64,000 bases of DNA, taken from Cryptomeria japonica (Eukaryota; Streptophyta; Pinopsida; Cupressales; Cupressaceae). Below are positions 10,925 to 23,487 of the stretch, piece by piece (position 1 is the stretch's first letter; the number at the start of each line of letters is the position of its first letter). The position numbers and the translations under genes are program-made. The stretch is from the NCBI RefSeq assembly GCF_030272615.1, contig NC_081412.1, positions 20,499,932 to 20,563,931 on the forward strand, read 5' to 3'. The notes under the pieces are model-generated. The model saw nothing but the letters and a program-made list of their open reading frames with translations, ran no database searches and was not told the origin of the DNA.

Positions 10925-11300
10925 TTTTACACTTTACTTATAAAGACCCCACCTATTGAAACTTTATTAAAGCTGACTGATTACCTTAAAATTTAAAAAA
11001 AAAGTGTAAAAGCAAAAAGTAGAAAGCAGCAGATGTATACATGTTGCACTCTCTACCAAGTATCCATATTTAATACTCTCTCTTATTTGCCCACATGACC
11101 ACGAGCGAAATTACTTTATTGAAATTTCGCTGCAAAATTACTTTATTGAAATTTTGCTGCAAAATGAACAGGAGCTTTGAACATGACGCGACTCTCCATC
11201 AGTCGCCCAAATTTGACAAACGTTTTCTTCCTTCAAATGAACACGAGCGTTGAGCACAACATTACATTACAATAAATATCTCTTCCCATTCCTTATAAGT
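10925..11300 (+). promoter_or_regulatory. Duplicated terpene synthase promoter
   Basis: Diverged copy of about 3190-3620, including the cattacattacaataaata TATA-like region (11258-11278) and the start of the pyrimidine-rich leader. It ends at cccattcctt, where the sequence jumps straight into the equivalent of intron 8 of the full gene. Confidence 0.75.
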
Positions 11301-12066
11301 CACAAGTCACAAGATCAAATTTTATTAAAACATATAAATAATTTTTTTTATAAATCTTACAATGTATTTCATTTATCTTCTATTGCAGTGGACAAATCTT
11401 ATCCTGCCAGAATTCAAAGATGCAAAATGGATTGCAACTGACTATCCCCCTACTTTGGATGAATATTTAAAGAATGCCCTTGACTCTTCAACTATACCTG
11501 TGGTCACACTATTTCCAATGCTTTTAATTGAGGCATCTCTTCCTGATGATATTCTGGAAAGAATCAAAAAATTTGAGCTTGATGTAATGTTGGGTTGTAG
11601 ATTAATCGATGATTGCAAAGATTTTCAGGTATTTATCGACCAAACTTAGCTAGACCTATCTTATAATACATGAATCATATATATTAAAAATAAAAAATCA
11701 CTTATATATCCTTGTTCTAAATGAGCATATTTTATTTTGAAGGAACAATTTTAACATGGAGAGAATGCTTCTTGGCTAGATTGTTACATAAGAGATAACC
11801 GTGGAACCACGATGGAGCAAGCTTTGAAGCATGCAAGCATTCTCACCGAGTTACACATGGAAGAATTAACCAAAAATTTTCTATTTTATGAGAAAGATAT
11901 ACCAATATGTTGCAAAAAGGTTTATTTTGATTGTATGTATAGATGGGTAGCTTTCTTATGGAGGGACATTGATGGATTTTCAACTTCATTCAAGGGTACA
12001 AAGGATGACATAATGAAAATCTTGATCAATCCTATTTCCTTTACCCCTGAGAAAAGAAATATGTAA
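11301..12066 (+). pseudogene. Terpene synthase pseudogene (last two exons only)
   Basis: The promoter copy joins at about 11300 to sequence matching intron 8 of the full gene (ataagtcac..., 5939 onward), so exons 1-8 are deleted. The exon 9 copy (11389-11628) is intact at 240 nt and has the same DDCKDFQ end. The exon 10 copy begins at 11743, but its fourth codon is TAA (11752-11754), where the full gene has Glu. After that it stays readable, with an altered C-terminus ending TPEKRNM at 12066. A protein with the RxR and DDxxD motifs cannot be made. Nucleotide identity to the full gene is still high, so the duplication is not ancient. Confidence 0.92.
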
Positions 12067-13950
12067 AAGTCTAAATAAGGTTGACTCTGAATTGTTCTTT
12101 TCGAGCTAAATAGGCAAATAGAATTGTTCTTGGGGCCTATAGTAACTGTGGAGGATCCTGAAATATATCACAAGAAATTATTTCAACATATTTTTGTTGT
12201 AGCAGATATATAGATGCTTATATTTGCATCTATAAATGCATAAATGTAAACGTATAAATATGATAAGGTGTAGTTACCCACCTTATTTCAAATAATTAGA
12301 ATTTGTTATTTTGTATATCAATAAAATGTTTTTTTAATGGTTCTTAAATTACATGAAGAATATTTTGATAATTATCTAAAAGATCCATATATATTCTAGA
12401 ATAAAATATGTTATTTTATCAATCAATTACGATTGCACTTCCAAAATTAAAACTCTGACTAAGACCAATAAAAACAAGTATAAAAGGTTCTAAACACAGA
12501 CAAAGACGGCCTCCAAGATTCTAAGAACACTACAAGACTTGACTAGATGCATATAATGAGTGGATGCGAGAAAATGCGAGGAATGCAGTAGCCGCCTATG
12601 TATTCAACCATTGTTTCATGTGTTTTGAAGATTATAACAAGTAATTCAACCATATTTCTCTCCAGGTACGCTCAATTCTTTACCTTCGTCAGTGGATGCA
12701 GGATAATGCGAGGAATGTAGTAGCCCCACTCGATTATGACCTCTCACCAATTACGCCCACTGCCCATGTTCTCCTTCTCTTCTTCCCCTCTTCATTGGGG
12801 CCTTTCCTTATCTTCTCCCCACATTGCCCTTCCCTCTTTCTTCCCTCAGCACATTCCTCCACCTGCTCTTGATAACCTCATACCTTTCAAAAAGCTAGTA
12901 TGTTTAAATATGGACAATCTCTATTAATTCCCTGATACCCTCTCTAATGCCAGAATGGATCCCCTTGCTTTGTTATTACCCCATGCACCATTACCCTCTT
13001 GGACTTCCTCATTGAAATTGAGAACATGGTGCATTGCTCAGGAGTTTTGTGTTGTTCCTGGGCATTTGGCCTTTTCAATTGCTGACCTTCAAAAGTCCTT
13101 AGAGAGGTGTTCTCATCATCAACAAATGAAGAAAAGGATAAGTTAGTAGAAATTGAAGGTTCTATGCGTTGAATCTCAAGAAGTTTTGAGAGTTTCTGAT
13201 TGAAGTGAAAGTCAAATTATTTTAGTATAGTAATCAATGATTTTTGAGGTTTGTAAACCATCCTTAGTGCTAATAAAGATAAGGATTGCGTGGTCATCAT
13301 GATAGAGATTTAATCAAATGTGAAAATGAAATGAAATAAGAAAATTTGGAGTTCTATTGATGACATCCAAGGTTTGTTATATGTGGTAAGAATTTCAATC
13401 CTAATATTAAACATGATGTCTTTATATTATTAAGAACAATCTTGACATCAAGTCATACTTTGTTTTATTTTACAAAGTTTCTTTACATTAGAATTCATTA
13501 TTATAGTAATGTTTAATTATTTATTTGTAATAGTGAAATTTTTTGTTATGTTAATAAATTTTTTCATCAAAGTTTATTTTCCAAATTTCATTGATAAGAA
13601 TACAATATGTGAAGAAGTGCTTTTTTTATAATATTTATTAAAAATATAATTGATTTTATAACTAAGGATTCTATAGTAAAATCGAAGCGCTAAGCCAATT
13701 GTTGTGTTAGTAATTTTGCTCTTTTTTATGTCTCTATGTTCATTTCCTAGTCATAAATCCAAGTTGAAAAGTTACAACTGGACAAATATTATTTTTGGGG
13801 GTTAATTAAGCTTTTGGTCATCCTTATGCCTACATCATTCCTTTATCAATTCCCCAATACCCTCGTGTCTTTCAAAAAGATACACTATGTTTACATTTTG
13901 TTAGCCTGTTGGGTTGACAGTTTCCTTTGTATCCTTGTCATTTTGGCAAT
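12067..13950 (+). other. 3' flank of duplication copy B, contains empty sites
   Basis: Diverged match to 6730-7440, 9272-9546 and 9861-10000, with gaps where copy A carries the LINE (empty site about 13424-13443) and the MITE (about 13706-13725). Between 12670 and 13150 there is unshared DNA with two short open frames (12736-12927, 12955-13146) rich in Pro, Ser and Leu. I see no domain and do not call them genes. A gtggatgc(g/a)g block is repeated at 12555 and 12692. Confidence 0.6.
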
Positions 13951-14687
13951 GCTTCATTGTAATCAAAGAAATCCCTCTCATTCTTTGTGAAAATGTCCAA
14001 GAATTCAATATGTTGATGTTTGGATGGTTGCCCTCCCTTACCATGTTGACCTTGATACAAGTGACCTCCCTAGTAAATTCTTAAAAATGGTTTCATTGAT
14101 ATCAATGAAATAGAGAAATGCAAAAATTAGCAGAAATCAAAGGTTTTTAGTGTTTTAAGAACCTCAAGAAGTTGTGATAGTTCATGTTTGAGATATTGAC
14201 AAAGTGTTCAATGGTATAGTCATTGTAGATGGAGAAAAAGATATCTGAGATCTTATGGCATTAAGATCCAGATTTATTTCAATATCCTCAACAGAGTACC
14301 TGCAAAATGCACACAATGTAAACCAAAATCTAAACTAAACACACATGCATGCTATAAAAATTACTCCATTGCACTTCTATCAGCCAAGATCTTGTGTTAA
14401 AAAATGATGCTCTCAGAAGCACACACACGAGAAGCTATGTTGAATGCAAGATAAGAGTCCTATAATGCAAAAAAAATGGTCCAATGTTAGATTCCCAGAT
14501 TGCTAAATTACTTATTAGGATTGATATAGGTGAAATAATCCTCTTATATAGAAGACCTTTTAGAAAATGGAGGGATAATATTAAGAGGTGAAAAGGAATA
14601 AATGGCTGGATATGATTAAAGGGTAGCTATAGAAAATGATAAAATAATGAAGAAGTAGGTAGAGTAAAATTAAGAGATAAATTGTTA
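13951..14687. other. Non-coding DNA; right part probably gypsy LTR
   Basis: No gene. A minus-strand TATA box (ctatataagagg, complement of 14543-14555) lies to the left of the solo LTR, as expected if the gypsy LTR whose start is at 17465 continues here after the interruption. The LTR's far boundary (about 14.1-14.3 kb) cannot be fixed by eye. Confidence 0.35.
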
Positions 14688-14692
14688 GACAC
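14688..14692. repeat. TSD taaat, left
   Basis: Identical to 17172-17176; flanks the solo LTR. Confidence 0.85.
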
Positions 14693-17171
14693 AATGTACC
14701 ACTGAGAGGAGGGGTGAATCAGTGGTTTACAAACTTTTCCCTTTTCTATCCTATGTGTGTATACCAGTTAACATATCTAACAGAAATTAGACTTACTAGT
14801 TAGATGAGAGACTAACACAAATGCAATCACACATGAAAGGGACATCACATAACACTAGATGTATGAGGAAAACCCAAGATGGGAAAACCTCGGTGAGAAA
14901 TGTTGTTGGAGTCTACTTCTCGAATCCAGCCTCACAATGGAAATCTCGTTACAATGTTTAGGGCACCAACCCCTGATTAGGGCACCAACCCCTGCACTGA
15001 GCTCCAACTCAGTGATCTTCAATGAACATAATCAATTATAGAAGTTATAGCCTTGTTAAAAAAGGAGCTTTGTAACTCTTATGCAAATCTCTCTACTGGT
15101 TCTCCTCTCTCCAATTCTTTGTTGGTTCTCTGCTCACCTCTCATCTGCAACACAATCTCCTGATGCAACTTACTCTCTGCTACACCTTCACCGGTTCAGT
15201 CTCTTATTCTTCTTTGTCGGTTTTTCTCTCTATCAATTTTGTCTTCTCTCTGCTACACTGCTTCTCTCCACCACCAGTCTTGATAACTTAGTCAGATGTC
15301 TACTATCTGATCCTTGTCGGTTCTAAGCTTGTCTTCTCTGCAATCTTTTATGACTCTTCTTTGCTGATATGGTCACCACTGGTTTACTCCTCTGTCAGAC
15401 TCAATGGCTGACTACCAGTAGCCTCACTGATGTCGGTTGAACCCTTCAACCCGATTCTCTCTTTCTCACACTCAGTCTCTTCTCATATTGTCTTTTTTGC
15501 ACTTGACTAATTTTTCCTCTCACCTGCAGCAACACTCCCTCATTTAGTGGCACCTTCTTCATCGATTTAGACTTGCATATTTATCAACAAGTCTTCCTGC
15601 CAAAAACCAATTCAAACTTCAGGTGGTTAGGGTTTCTTCATCGACCTCGAGGAAAACTAAATCCAATCAGATCTCATCAAATATGATCGCCTTTATTGAT
15701 GAACTGCAACATATCAATCAACCTCGCCATTTTAGTTCCTTCCAGAGAACGCCTTCTATATTTAGCAATCTACTTTTAATCTATCAGCTGATCTCTTGGT
15801 CAATCACCGGGACTGGTTTCACGGTTTCCTTCACCTGCCTCGATCTGGTCAATTAGTCTGTCTTGGATCTTTGTTGTTTGTTTTACCTCAAGCCACAAAC
15901 CTCTGCTACACATCCCATGAAGCACACAATCGACATAAATGTCAACCTGCCACCATCCACCTCGTGGATAGACACTTCACCGACATGCGCATGAATGCCA
16001 CTTCAACTCCACATCGCCACATTGTCGACATCCACCTTTGCTAGGTCATCCGTGTCGGTCTGGATAGGATCACCGACCAACTTTAGAACCGGGTTCATCT
16101 ACTGGTTCACAAACCCTGTCGGTTATACCCTAATGGACCTTCTATCAACCTTGCACCTTTCTTCTCTTCCAGTGGAACACCTTCACCGGTCATCACTCTT
16201 GCCAAAACACCTTATGCACATCTTCAATAGATGAGAGCTTAACACCTCTGCACCCTGTCAGCTTTACCGGTGCACATACTTACCGGTAACCACCTTGATG
16301 ACACTATGTCATCAACCTTCAACAACCTCCATCTTCAATCTGGCAATGTCCTCTGTCTATATCTCTTCCAACTTTGCCTTCTTCATCATCAGCTCGGACA
16401 TCATCTCAACCGGTTTGTCAAGGTGACAAACCCATCACTTATTTACTCTTTCTTTTATGTCCCAATAGCATAACCTACCAAATCTTTTTGATCCAGTGCA
16501 CATCTCTGATTTCATGCACCTGAGGCATCTTTTGTTTCACCAGTTGATTCAGGTGTGACCCTTCAATCATCTGCCTTTAACCTTTTGTCTTATCTCGGAG
16601 GACTATGATGCAATCCATGCATAATAGGAGATAAGCTCCACTTACCGGTGGGAGTGGATCCTTGTCATCTACAACCTGCAATACACCAATGTGGCTTCCC
16701 TATTTGAGAAACATATCTTCAAACAAGCACATGTGATCCGGTTTGGGTACTCTTACTGTCATTCTTCTCTTCATTCGGTGGGAGTCCTGCTGATTGACAT
16801 CTACACAGCATATCGGTGGCCTGCACATACTTTACCTCTGGTGTTGATGTGATTCTTGATAACATTCCCCCTCTTCATCACAACCAATCGACCAACATCT
16901 TGCTCTCTTACAGATGTCATCATTTACCGGTTGTTATATTATACTGGGCTCCTATCCATATCTTCAACACAAGTCAAACACTAACTTGTGTACCGGTGAC
17001 TCCAATGGCCATTATGTTGGGTGACATTCTCTCCTTTATCGGTGACCTGCTAAGCTAGGTGACATCAAAAACATCACATTCGGTATGCATCAATGACAGT
17101 GTTGCACATACATCTCTTATACCGGTAGCCATCCTATACCGGTTGACATCAATGACAACACAATGCCAACA
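14693..17171 (-). mobile_element. Solo LTR, copia-like (2479 bp)
   Basis: Begins tgttag and ends gccaaca on the + strand (TG...CA), flanked by the perfect 5-bp duplication taaat. The ends resemble the copia LTRs here: read on the minus strand it starts tgttggcattgtgttgtcattg, like 55727 and the complement of 37429. Near its other end it has gaggaggggtgaatcagtgg and a gaaaacccaagatgggaaaacc block. It is rich in accggt words. Short open frames inside (15081-17058) are unrelated to gag or pol. The internal region and second LTR are absent, so it arose by LTR-LTR recombination. Confidence 0.8.
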
Positions 17172-17465
17172 TAAATGGCATGTGTCATAGAGAGAAAAAT
17201 GTAATAAATTAATTAAATAAATAAAGATTTATTTAATTAATGGAGGAAGTGGGACCGATTAAATAAATAAATTATTTATTTAATTTAGGTAAAAGGTAAT
17301 TTAAATAAATAAAAAATATTTATTTAAATTGGGAAACGGCTAGAAGAGGATAAGTGAATTAATTAAATAAATAAAATTTATTTAATTAATAGAAAGCCTA
17401 GGATAAAATAATTAAATAAATAAAAATATTTATTTAATTAAGTAGGACAATTTTAGGTGTCTACA
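17172..17465 (-). mobile_element. Start of gypsy 3' LTR (U3)
   Basis: On the minus strand this begins tgtagacacctaaaattg directly after a polypurine tract (complement of 17466-17479, cgaagaggggaaaaa). It continues in repeated taattaaataaata blocks. The solo LTR interrupts it. The same LTR start pattern is seen at 23487 and, in + orientation, at 41784. Confidence 0.7.
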
Positions 17466-18700
17466 TTTTTCCCCTCTTCGAGATAATGCAACTTGTTGCG
17501 TTGGCTTAAAGAAAATAATCAACTGATACGTGCCCCAAAGAATATCCTAGTAAGGATGATGATTGATTGGTTATGCCCCCTCAAGAGATTGACTAAATAT
17601 ATTGATGGAGATTAATCTCTTGATAGATTATAGGAGAAAACATTAGATGATTGATATTGTACAAGTGATTAAGTTGAGATGTACATTTGATGGAAATGCA
17701 CAGTTGATGAGGCGTAACTAAACAATTGATGGAAATTATCAGTATTGCCAGGGTGATAAGCTTATTAAGTAGGTTAAGGTTGATTGAGAGTGATGCTAGC
17801 ATGAGATAAGGTGATCAAATGATTGATTGATTGATCCCGGGGCATTGAGATTACAAGATGCAAGTTGGTTGATTTGATAAAGCAATTAAATATTCAAACA
17901 CATGCATCAGTTGGATAAAGAGGTTTATTGAGCATGTTGCAATGAGAACAATGAAGAAGATGATGAAATAAATGATCAAAGAGAGAGATGAGAGGTGTGA
18001 TGAAAAGAGGAAATTGATGTGAAGAAGAATGATGAAAAAGATATGAAAAAGGATGAGAATTCTTGTGCTTGTTTAAGTGCTTATATCATCATTGAGCTTA
18101 TTATGGAAAGATAGGTTATGACCATCCAAGTATAGGTTCGTCCTAGAAAGTCATTATACTTGTTTGCATGGAAATCAGATAGTCACAAACAAGGAATGCC
18201 CTGGTTCACACTAGACTCACAGTGTCCTCATATCCTTGGACGAGCCATAGTATTACTAAGAGACAATCCACAAACAACAAAATAGGTGAACATATCCCAT
18301 CCTCACCTTTCTAGTCAAAGACATCTTGGAGATAAAATCTCTAGTCAGAGACATCCCGGAAAAGATAAAAGACATGTCACCAAAGATAAAATAAAAAAAC
18401 AATTAGAAGACATAATCAAACAAACAGATAGTATGTTGTATGTCATAGTGATTCCCGTTCAGCTATTGTGTTGATTGGATATATCAATAGTGTGTTGTCA
18501 TGTCTTCTCAATCGTAATCTTGTCATGTCATGATTTTAATGAAGTTCAAAACGGCATGCTCGTCTGAAGTGTTTGAGTCTTTGCAACGTTTATTACATGT
18601 TTTTGGATTTTTTATGATTTTTAGTGTTTTATAAATGTTTTAATTTTTAGGGGTTTTTTTAGGACATTTTAGGATTTTTTTCAGGACATTTTAGGATTTT
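17466..18700 (-). other. Gypsy internal 3' region, no pol
   Basis: Lies between the polypurine tract at 17466 and the protease end of the gag-PR frame. No reverse transcriptase, RNase H or integrase motif is visible on either strand. Tandem variants of ttttaggacattttaggattt occur at 18640-18715, and two copies of a (t/c)tctagtcaaagacatc block at 18310-18355. I conclude that pol is deleted. Confidence 0.5.
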
Positions 18701-20430
18701 TTAAGGACATTTTATGATAATTTTAAGATTTTTTAATATGGGTCCTACCTGAATAGGTAGTATTACTGTTTCCTTGGATGACCTTTCTTCATCATCACAA
18801 GCCTTGATGGTGATCTTTTTGTTTGGATCAATAGACTGCTCGGAGAAGCCCAATGCATGGATAAGCTTTAAAGTACAGATATTGAGACCAACTCCTCCAT
18901 CTATTAACACTCTCTTAACTCGATGTTTATAGACTAAGACTTCAATGTGGGGAGGAGTTTTATGCGAATGATTCAAGGAGACATCATCGTGTTCAGAAAA
19001 TGTAAGGTTATGAGGCCCTGTCATATGAGCCACCATGGCTTGGAATCTATCAATGTCCAGATCTTTAGGAATGTTTGTTTCGACAAGTGCTTGCTCTAAG
19101 ATGTCTTTGTTTTTTGGTGAGAGTTTGAGTAACTTGAGTATGGATATTTGAGCGAGAGTTCTCTGCAATTGATCAACCAAATTATATTGAGTGTTGGGGA
19201 TACTGGTGGATGTTGATGTATGCCCTTTCAAGACATATTTTTGTGCTCTAGTGGTTACATTGATTGACGCATGGTCTTGTTTGTCCTTGATTTTTATGAC
19301 ATTTATTTGGTTGTCATGTGTCGATATGTGATTGATGGTGTTATTGTATAGGTGATTTATATGAGCTCCTCCGGTATCATTTGATGATGAAGCTCCTCCC
19401 TTGTTGTAATTCGGAAGAGGATTTTTAAAGGCGTCATGGTCACTGTTTGTTTTGAGACCATTAACTGTTAAGTCACCTCTATTGATCATGTCCTGAACGA
19501 TGTTCTTAAGCCTCATACAATCATTTGTGTGATGTCCTTTGTTTCGATGAAAATCACAAAAATGCGAGTCATTCCACCAAGGTGGTTTGACCTGGGGTTC
19601 AAAGCTATTTATGGTTGGCAATGTGATAATTTTGTTCGCCAGGAGTTCTCGAAACATTGATTCTAAGGTTTTCCCTAATGGTGTGTAGGTGCATCTATTT
19701 GGGAAAGTGTTGGTGTTACCTCTCTGGTTTGTATTATCCCTTGGTTCTAGTGTTGTTACCTTGGTTACTGGTGTTGCCTTCGGTATTGTTGTTGGTATTT
19801 GAAATTGAAGGTCCTTGATTGGTATTTTGTGGATAAGTGTTAGCACCTTGATTAACACTTTTTTTTATTTTTGTTAGATCGTGGGTTACCTGATAAAGCC
19901 AAAACTGGTTGCTTGGATTTCACATTATCATCAACTACCCCATCATTAACAACATTTTTGTTCCTTGTCCAAAATCTAGATTTGTCTAAAGTGTTATTGT
20001 TGTTTTGATTGTTAAAGGGGTGAGTGTTTGATGAGTTAGCTCCTTCCTTAAAGAACTTCAATGTTCCTTTCTTGATGCAGGCTTCCTCCACTTGGGTTTC
20101 ATTTTCTATCAACTTGGCAAAAGATGGTATGCATTGGAATTTGAGTTGATAACTCATCTCACTATTTAGTTATTGATAAAGATCTCCATCTTTTCCTTTT
20201 CAGGCACGTCTCGAGGATATCTCGAAACCATGTGTCTCCAATGCTGAAGAAACACCATGAATGTGTCATTTTTCTTTTGTTTGGTGCTACACACATCCAA
20301 CATGGTGATTGCGTGTTGAATATTATAAGAGTATTGTGTGATAAATTTGTTTACCAACTCATCAAATGATCTAATGGGAGGTGTGATTTTAGATAACCAC
20401 TCCATTGTTTTCCCTCCCAAACTACGTGGG
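18701..20430 (-). pseudogene. Ty3/gypsy gag-protease, degenerate
   Basis: Minus-strand coding in at least three frame blocks. 20420-20166 carries the gag core (MEWLSKITPPIRSFDELVNKF). 20157-19852 is a low-complexity Asn/Lys linker. 19858-18701 has the gypsy-type zinc finger variant CDFHRNKGHHTNDC (residues about 102-115) and a retroviral-type aspartic protease motif RVLIDGGVGLN (about 317-327). The frame changes between blocks and the TAG or TAA at joins mark it as dead. It would have packaged element RNA and cleaved the polyprotein. The family normally carries RT, RNase H and integrase downstream; they are absent here. Confidence 0.85.
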
Positions 20431-20432
20431 AA

Positions 20433-20930
20433 TTATCTCATTAAGTAAGTTTCATCGTGAGCAAACTCTAGGCTCATGGTACAAAATTCTCGAACATGAT
20501 CACGGGGATCACTTTTACCATCATACTTGTCATATTTTGGTACATCTAAATTTGGAGGAAAAGGTACCATGTTCAATCTCTTGTCAAAAGGATAATTGCT
20601 TCTGAGGTGTTGGAGGAGTAGGAGATAGAGGGAGAGGGAGAGGAGGAGGAGATAGAGGGAGATGAGGAGATAGAGGAGGTGGTGGAGGTGGAGGGAGAGG
20701 AGGAGATAGAGGAGATGGTGGAGGTGGAGGGAGAGGAGGAGATGGAGGGAGAGGAGGAGGGCTTGTTCTTGGTGTTGGTGGGGTTGGTAGGGTAGGTGCT
20801 TTGCTAGCTGCAGTGGGTAGTATAGAGGATGACAGGTGACCCACCCAGAGGAGGAGATCTGATGTTCTACCTCCACTAGCGCCTCGAACAGGGACAAGTA
20901 TGGGTGGGACCATGACACAGGTACCCATTC
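20433..20930 (-). pseudogene. Gypsy gag N-terminal part with proline-rich repeat
   Basis: Minus-strand frame. The end near 20433-20580 carries the gag motif LDVPKYDKYDGKSDPRDHV followed by EFAHDETYLMR, which leads into the MEWL block. Upstream, 20590-20800 is a GGAGG(T/A)GGAGGG minisatellite that encodes long Pro/Ser/Leu runs in the alternative frame. The minisatellite causes the frame to be lost between the two parts. Confidence 0.7.
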
Positions 20931-21365
20931 AAATTAGGGTACCCACCCATCAATAGAATTCATAGATTAGAGCCCTACAGGTCAGTGCAGGAGTTACAGG
21001 CATAGGTGCTAGCACAACAGCGCCAGATTACACAGATTATGGAAGAGTAGGATAAGGAGAGAGAGCGTCGAGGTAGGGCAGAGGATCTTGATAAGAGATT
21101 GGAGAGAATGATAGGTGGTGCCCCGATGCGGGACACGCTGAGGAAGATACGGTATACGGACAAGGAGGCTGAGCACTATAGGTGTCTATATGAGGAGGTG
21201 GTCCCTAGAGATCACAGAGCTCCTAGCTATGCATCTAGTCGATCTGTTTGTAGTCCTATGAGGACAAAGAGAAGAGGTGTTACAGGGCCTGACTGACGTG
21301 ATCCACCTAGTGGAGATCTAGGGACTGGGACATCTACTACGAGACTATCAGCCTCGGAAGATAAT
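20931..21365 (+). pseudogene. Foreign coiled-coil fragment inside the gypsy element
   Basis: Plus-strand frame (codons in phase with 21099) reading LEPYRSVQELQA, then QQRQITQIMEE, then DKERERRGRAEDLDKRLERM, ending in RRGVTGPD and TGA at 21294-21296. It is a charged coiled coil with two TAG codons (21003-21005, 21048-21050) at positions where Gln fits. It is opposite in strand to the gag copies on both sides and higher in GC. I suspect a piece of another transposon or captured host gene, but do not recognise the family. Confidence 0.5.
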
Positions 21366-21391
21366 CATACCTGAGAGATCTTTCTCTATTG

Positions 21392-22396
21392 TATGATCAA
21401 CCAAATTATATTGAGTCTTGGGGATAGTGGTGGATGTTGATGTACGCCCTTTCAAGATGTATTTTTGTGCTTTGTTGGTTACATTGATTGACGCATGGTC
21501 TTGTTTGTCCTTGATTTTTATGACATTTATTTGGTTGTCATATGTTGATATGTGATTGATGGTGTTATTGTACAGGTGATTTATACGAGCTCCTCTAGTA
21601 TCGTTTGATGATGAAGCTCCTCCCTTGTTGTAATTCGGAAGAGGATTTTTAAAGACGTCATGGTCACCATTTGTTTTGAGACCATCAACTGTTAAGTCAC
21701 CTCTATCATTCATGTTCTAAATGATGTTCTTAAGCCTCATACAATCATTTGTGTGATGTCTTTTGTTTCAATGAAAATCACAAAAATGCGAGTCATTCCA
21801 CCAAGGTGGTTTGACCTAGGGTTCAAAGTTGTTTATGGTTGGCAATGTGATAATTTTGTTCACTAGGAGTTCTCAAAATGTTGATTCTAAGGTTTGCCCT
21901 AATGTTGTGTAGGTGTGTTTATTCGAGAAAGTGTTGGTATTACCTCTCTAGTTTGTATTATTCCCTCGGTTAGTGTTGTTGCCTTGATTATTGGTGTTGC
22001 CTTGGGTATTGTTGTTGGTGTTTGAAATTGAAGGTCCTTGATTGGTATTTTGTGGATAAGTGTTAGTGCCTTGATTAAGACTTTTTTTATTTTTGTTAGA
22101 TGGTGGGTTACCTGATAAAGCCAAAATTGGTTGCTTGGATTTCACATTATTATCAACTACCCCATCATTAACAATGTTTTTGTTCCTTGTCCAAAATCTG
22201 GATTTTTCTAAAGTGTTGTTGTTTTGATTGTTAAAGGGGTGAATGTTTGATGAGTTAGCTCCTTCCTTAAAGAATTTCAATGTTTCTTTCTTGATGTAGG
22301 CTTCCTCCACTTGGATTTCATTTTCTATCAACTTGGAAAAAGATAGTATGCATTGGAGTTAGAGTTGATAACTCATCTCACTATGCTTAAATGAGC
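21392..22396 (-). pseudogene. Second copy of the gypsy gag C-terminal region
   Basis: Direct duplicate of about 19173-20163, with roughly the same 1-kb extent and many small differences. It covers the Asn-rich linker (22331-21948) and the region after the zinc finger (21713-21390). The zinc-finger stretch itself is broken by a frame change near 21713-21800, and the protease part is absent. Copy 1 and copy 2 are separated by the gag N-terminus and the foreign fragment. Confidence 0.8.
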
Positions 22397-23487
22397 TCAT
22401 ATCATGTTAGCTTCAAAGATCTAAAATGACCTCATATCATGTTAGCTCATAAAATGATCTAAAATGAGCTCTATCAAAGAGAGATAATATGCTTAATGTT
22501 ATGAGACTATAAGTTTGATGCACAAAGACTTGATTTTGAAAATGAAGAATGAGAGATGGATGGTCAAGATTGGATAATCCTATCAAGGGTCGGGATTGAA
22601 AGTTAATCAATCCATGTTTACAATTCTCACCAATTAAATGGTGACAATTGTCAACAAGAGATTGCTTGAGAGGATATGTAAGAAGCATTAAATGCTTGAG
22701 AAGACATGAAGGTTACCTTAGGAGGTAAGGGCTAAGGTTAGGTTAGGGTCATCCATTGGATAAATCTTATATCCAAGGGATAAATTCTTGTGCAAGGGTT
22801 AAATGGATAACCAAGGTTAAAGCCATGAATGTTTGATGAGACCCTTGGGTCAGATGAGGGTTGAGTTAGAGAGAAAGTCTCTAATCATGCAAGAAGGTTG
22901 AGTTAACTATTAATGGTTATGTAAGAGGCTTAAATGGTTTGGAAGACTTTGAGGGTTAACTTGTTGAGGACATAAAGCCTTTAATGGTTTTCAAAGACTT
23001 TGGAGACTTTGAGAAGTGACTTCTCTTTGCTTAGGATTGTGACAATAATTAGGAGATGGATTAGGCTAAATTGGAAGTGATTTAGAAGAATCTAGAAGGG
23101 GTTAAAGAGGCAAGTGGGAGATGTAGGAAAATGCAAGTGGAGGGAAAAGGATTTTAATTAAAATAGAATTACTTTATTTCAATCAAATAGATGCAACTTG
23201 CCTAAATACAAGTGGGGGATTTAAATAAATAAATTAGATTTATTTATTTGCAATGATCAATTTAATTAAATGTAAATTTAATTAAAAGGGGGAAAGGGGA
23301 ATTAATTAAATAAAGTGATTTATTTAATTAAAAGGCTAAAAAAAAGCTTAGGTGAACTTGATTAAATAAATTGAGTAACTTATTTAATCAAATAGATGAA
23401 TGTGAAGAATTTAATTAAATAGAGGAATGAGGTTAAAATGAATATTAAATATTCACTTAGGAAAGTGATCAAATTTATACGTCTACA
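22397..23487 (-). mobile_element. Probable gypsy 5' LTR
   Basis: On the minus strand it begins tgtagacgtataaatttgatc at 23487 and carries taattaaataaa blocks at 23160-23420, as at 17172-17465 and 41784-42100. No primer-binding site is recognisable at its inner end near 22.4 kb, where a gagctcatatcatgttagct word is repeated. The inner boundary is therefore approximate. Confidence 0.5.

Noticed and set aside
15081-17058. Series of Leu/Ser/His-rich open frames
   Set aside because: They lie within the solo LTR defined by TG...CA ends and TSD, and change frame repeatedly.
20584-20928. Long Pro-rich open frame that looks like an extensin-type protein
   Set aside because: It is an off-frame reading of a GGAGG minisatellite inside the gypsy gag region.
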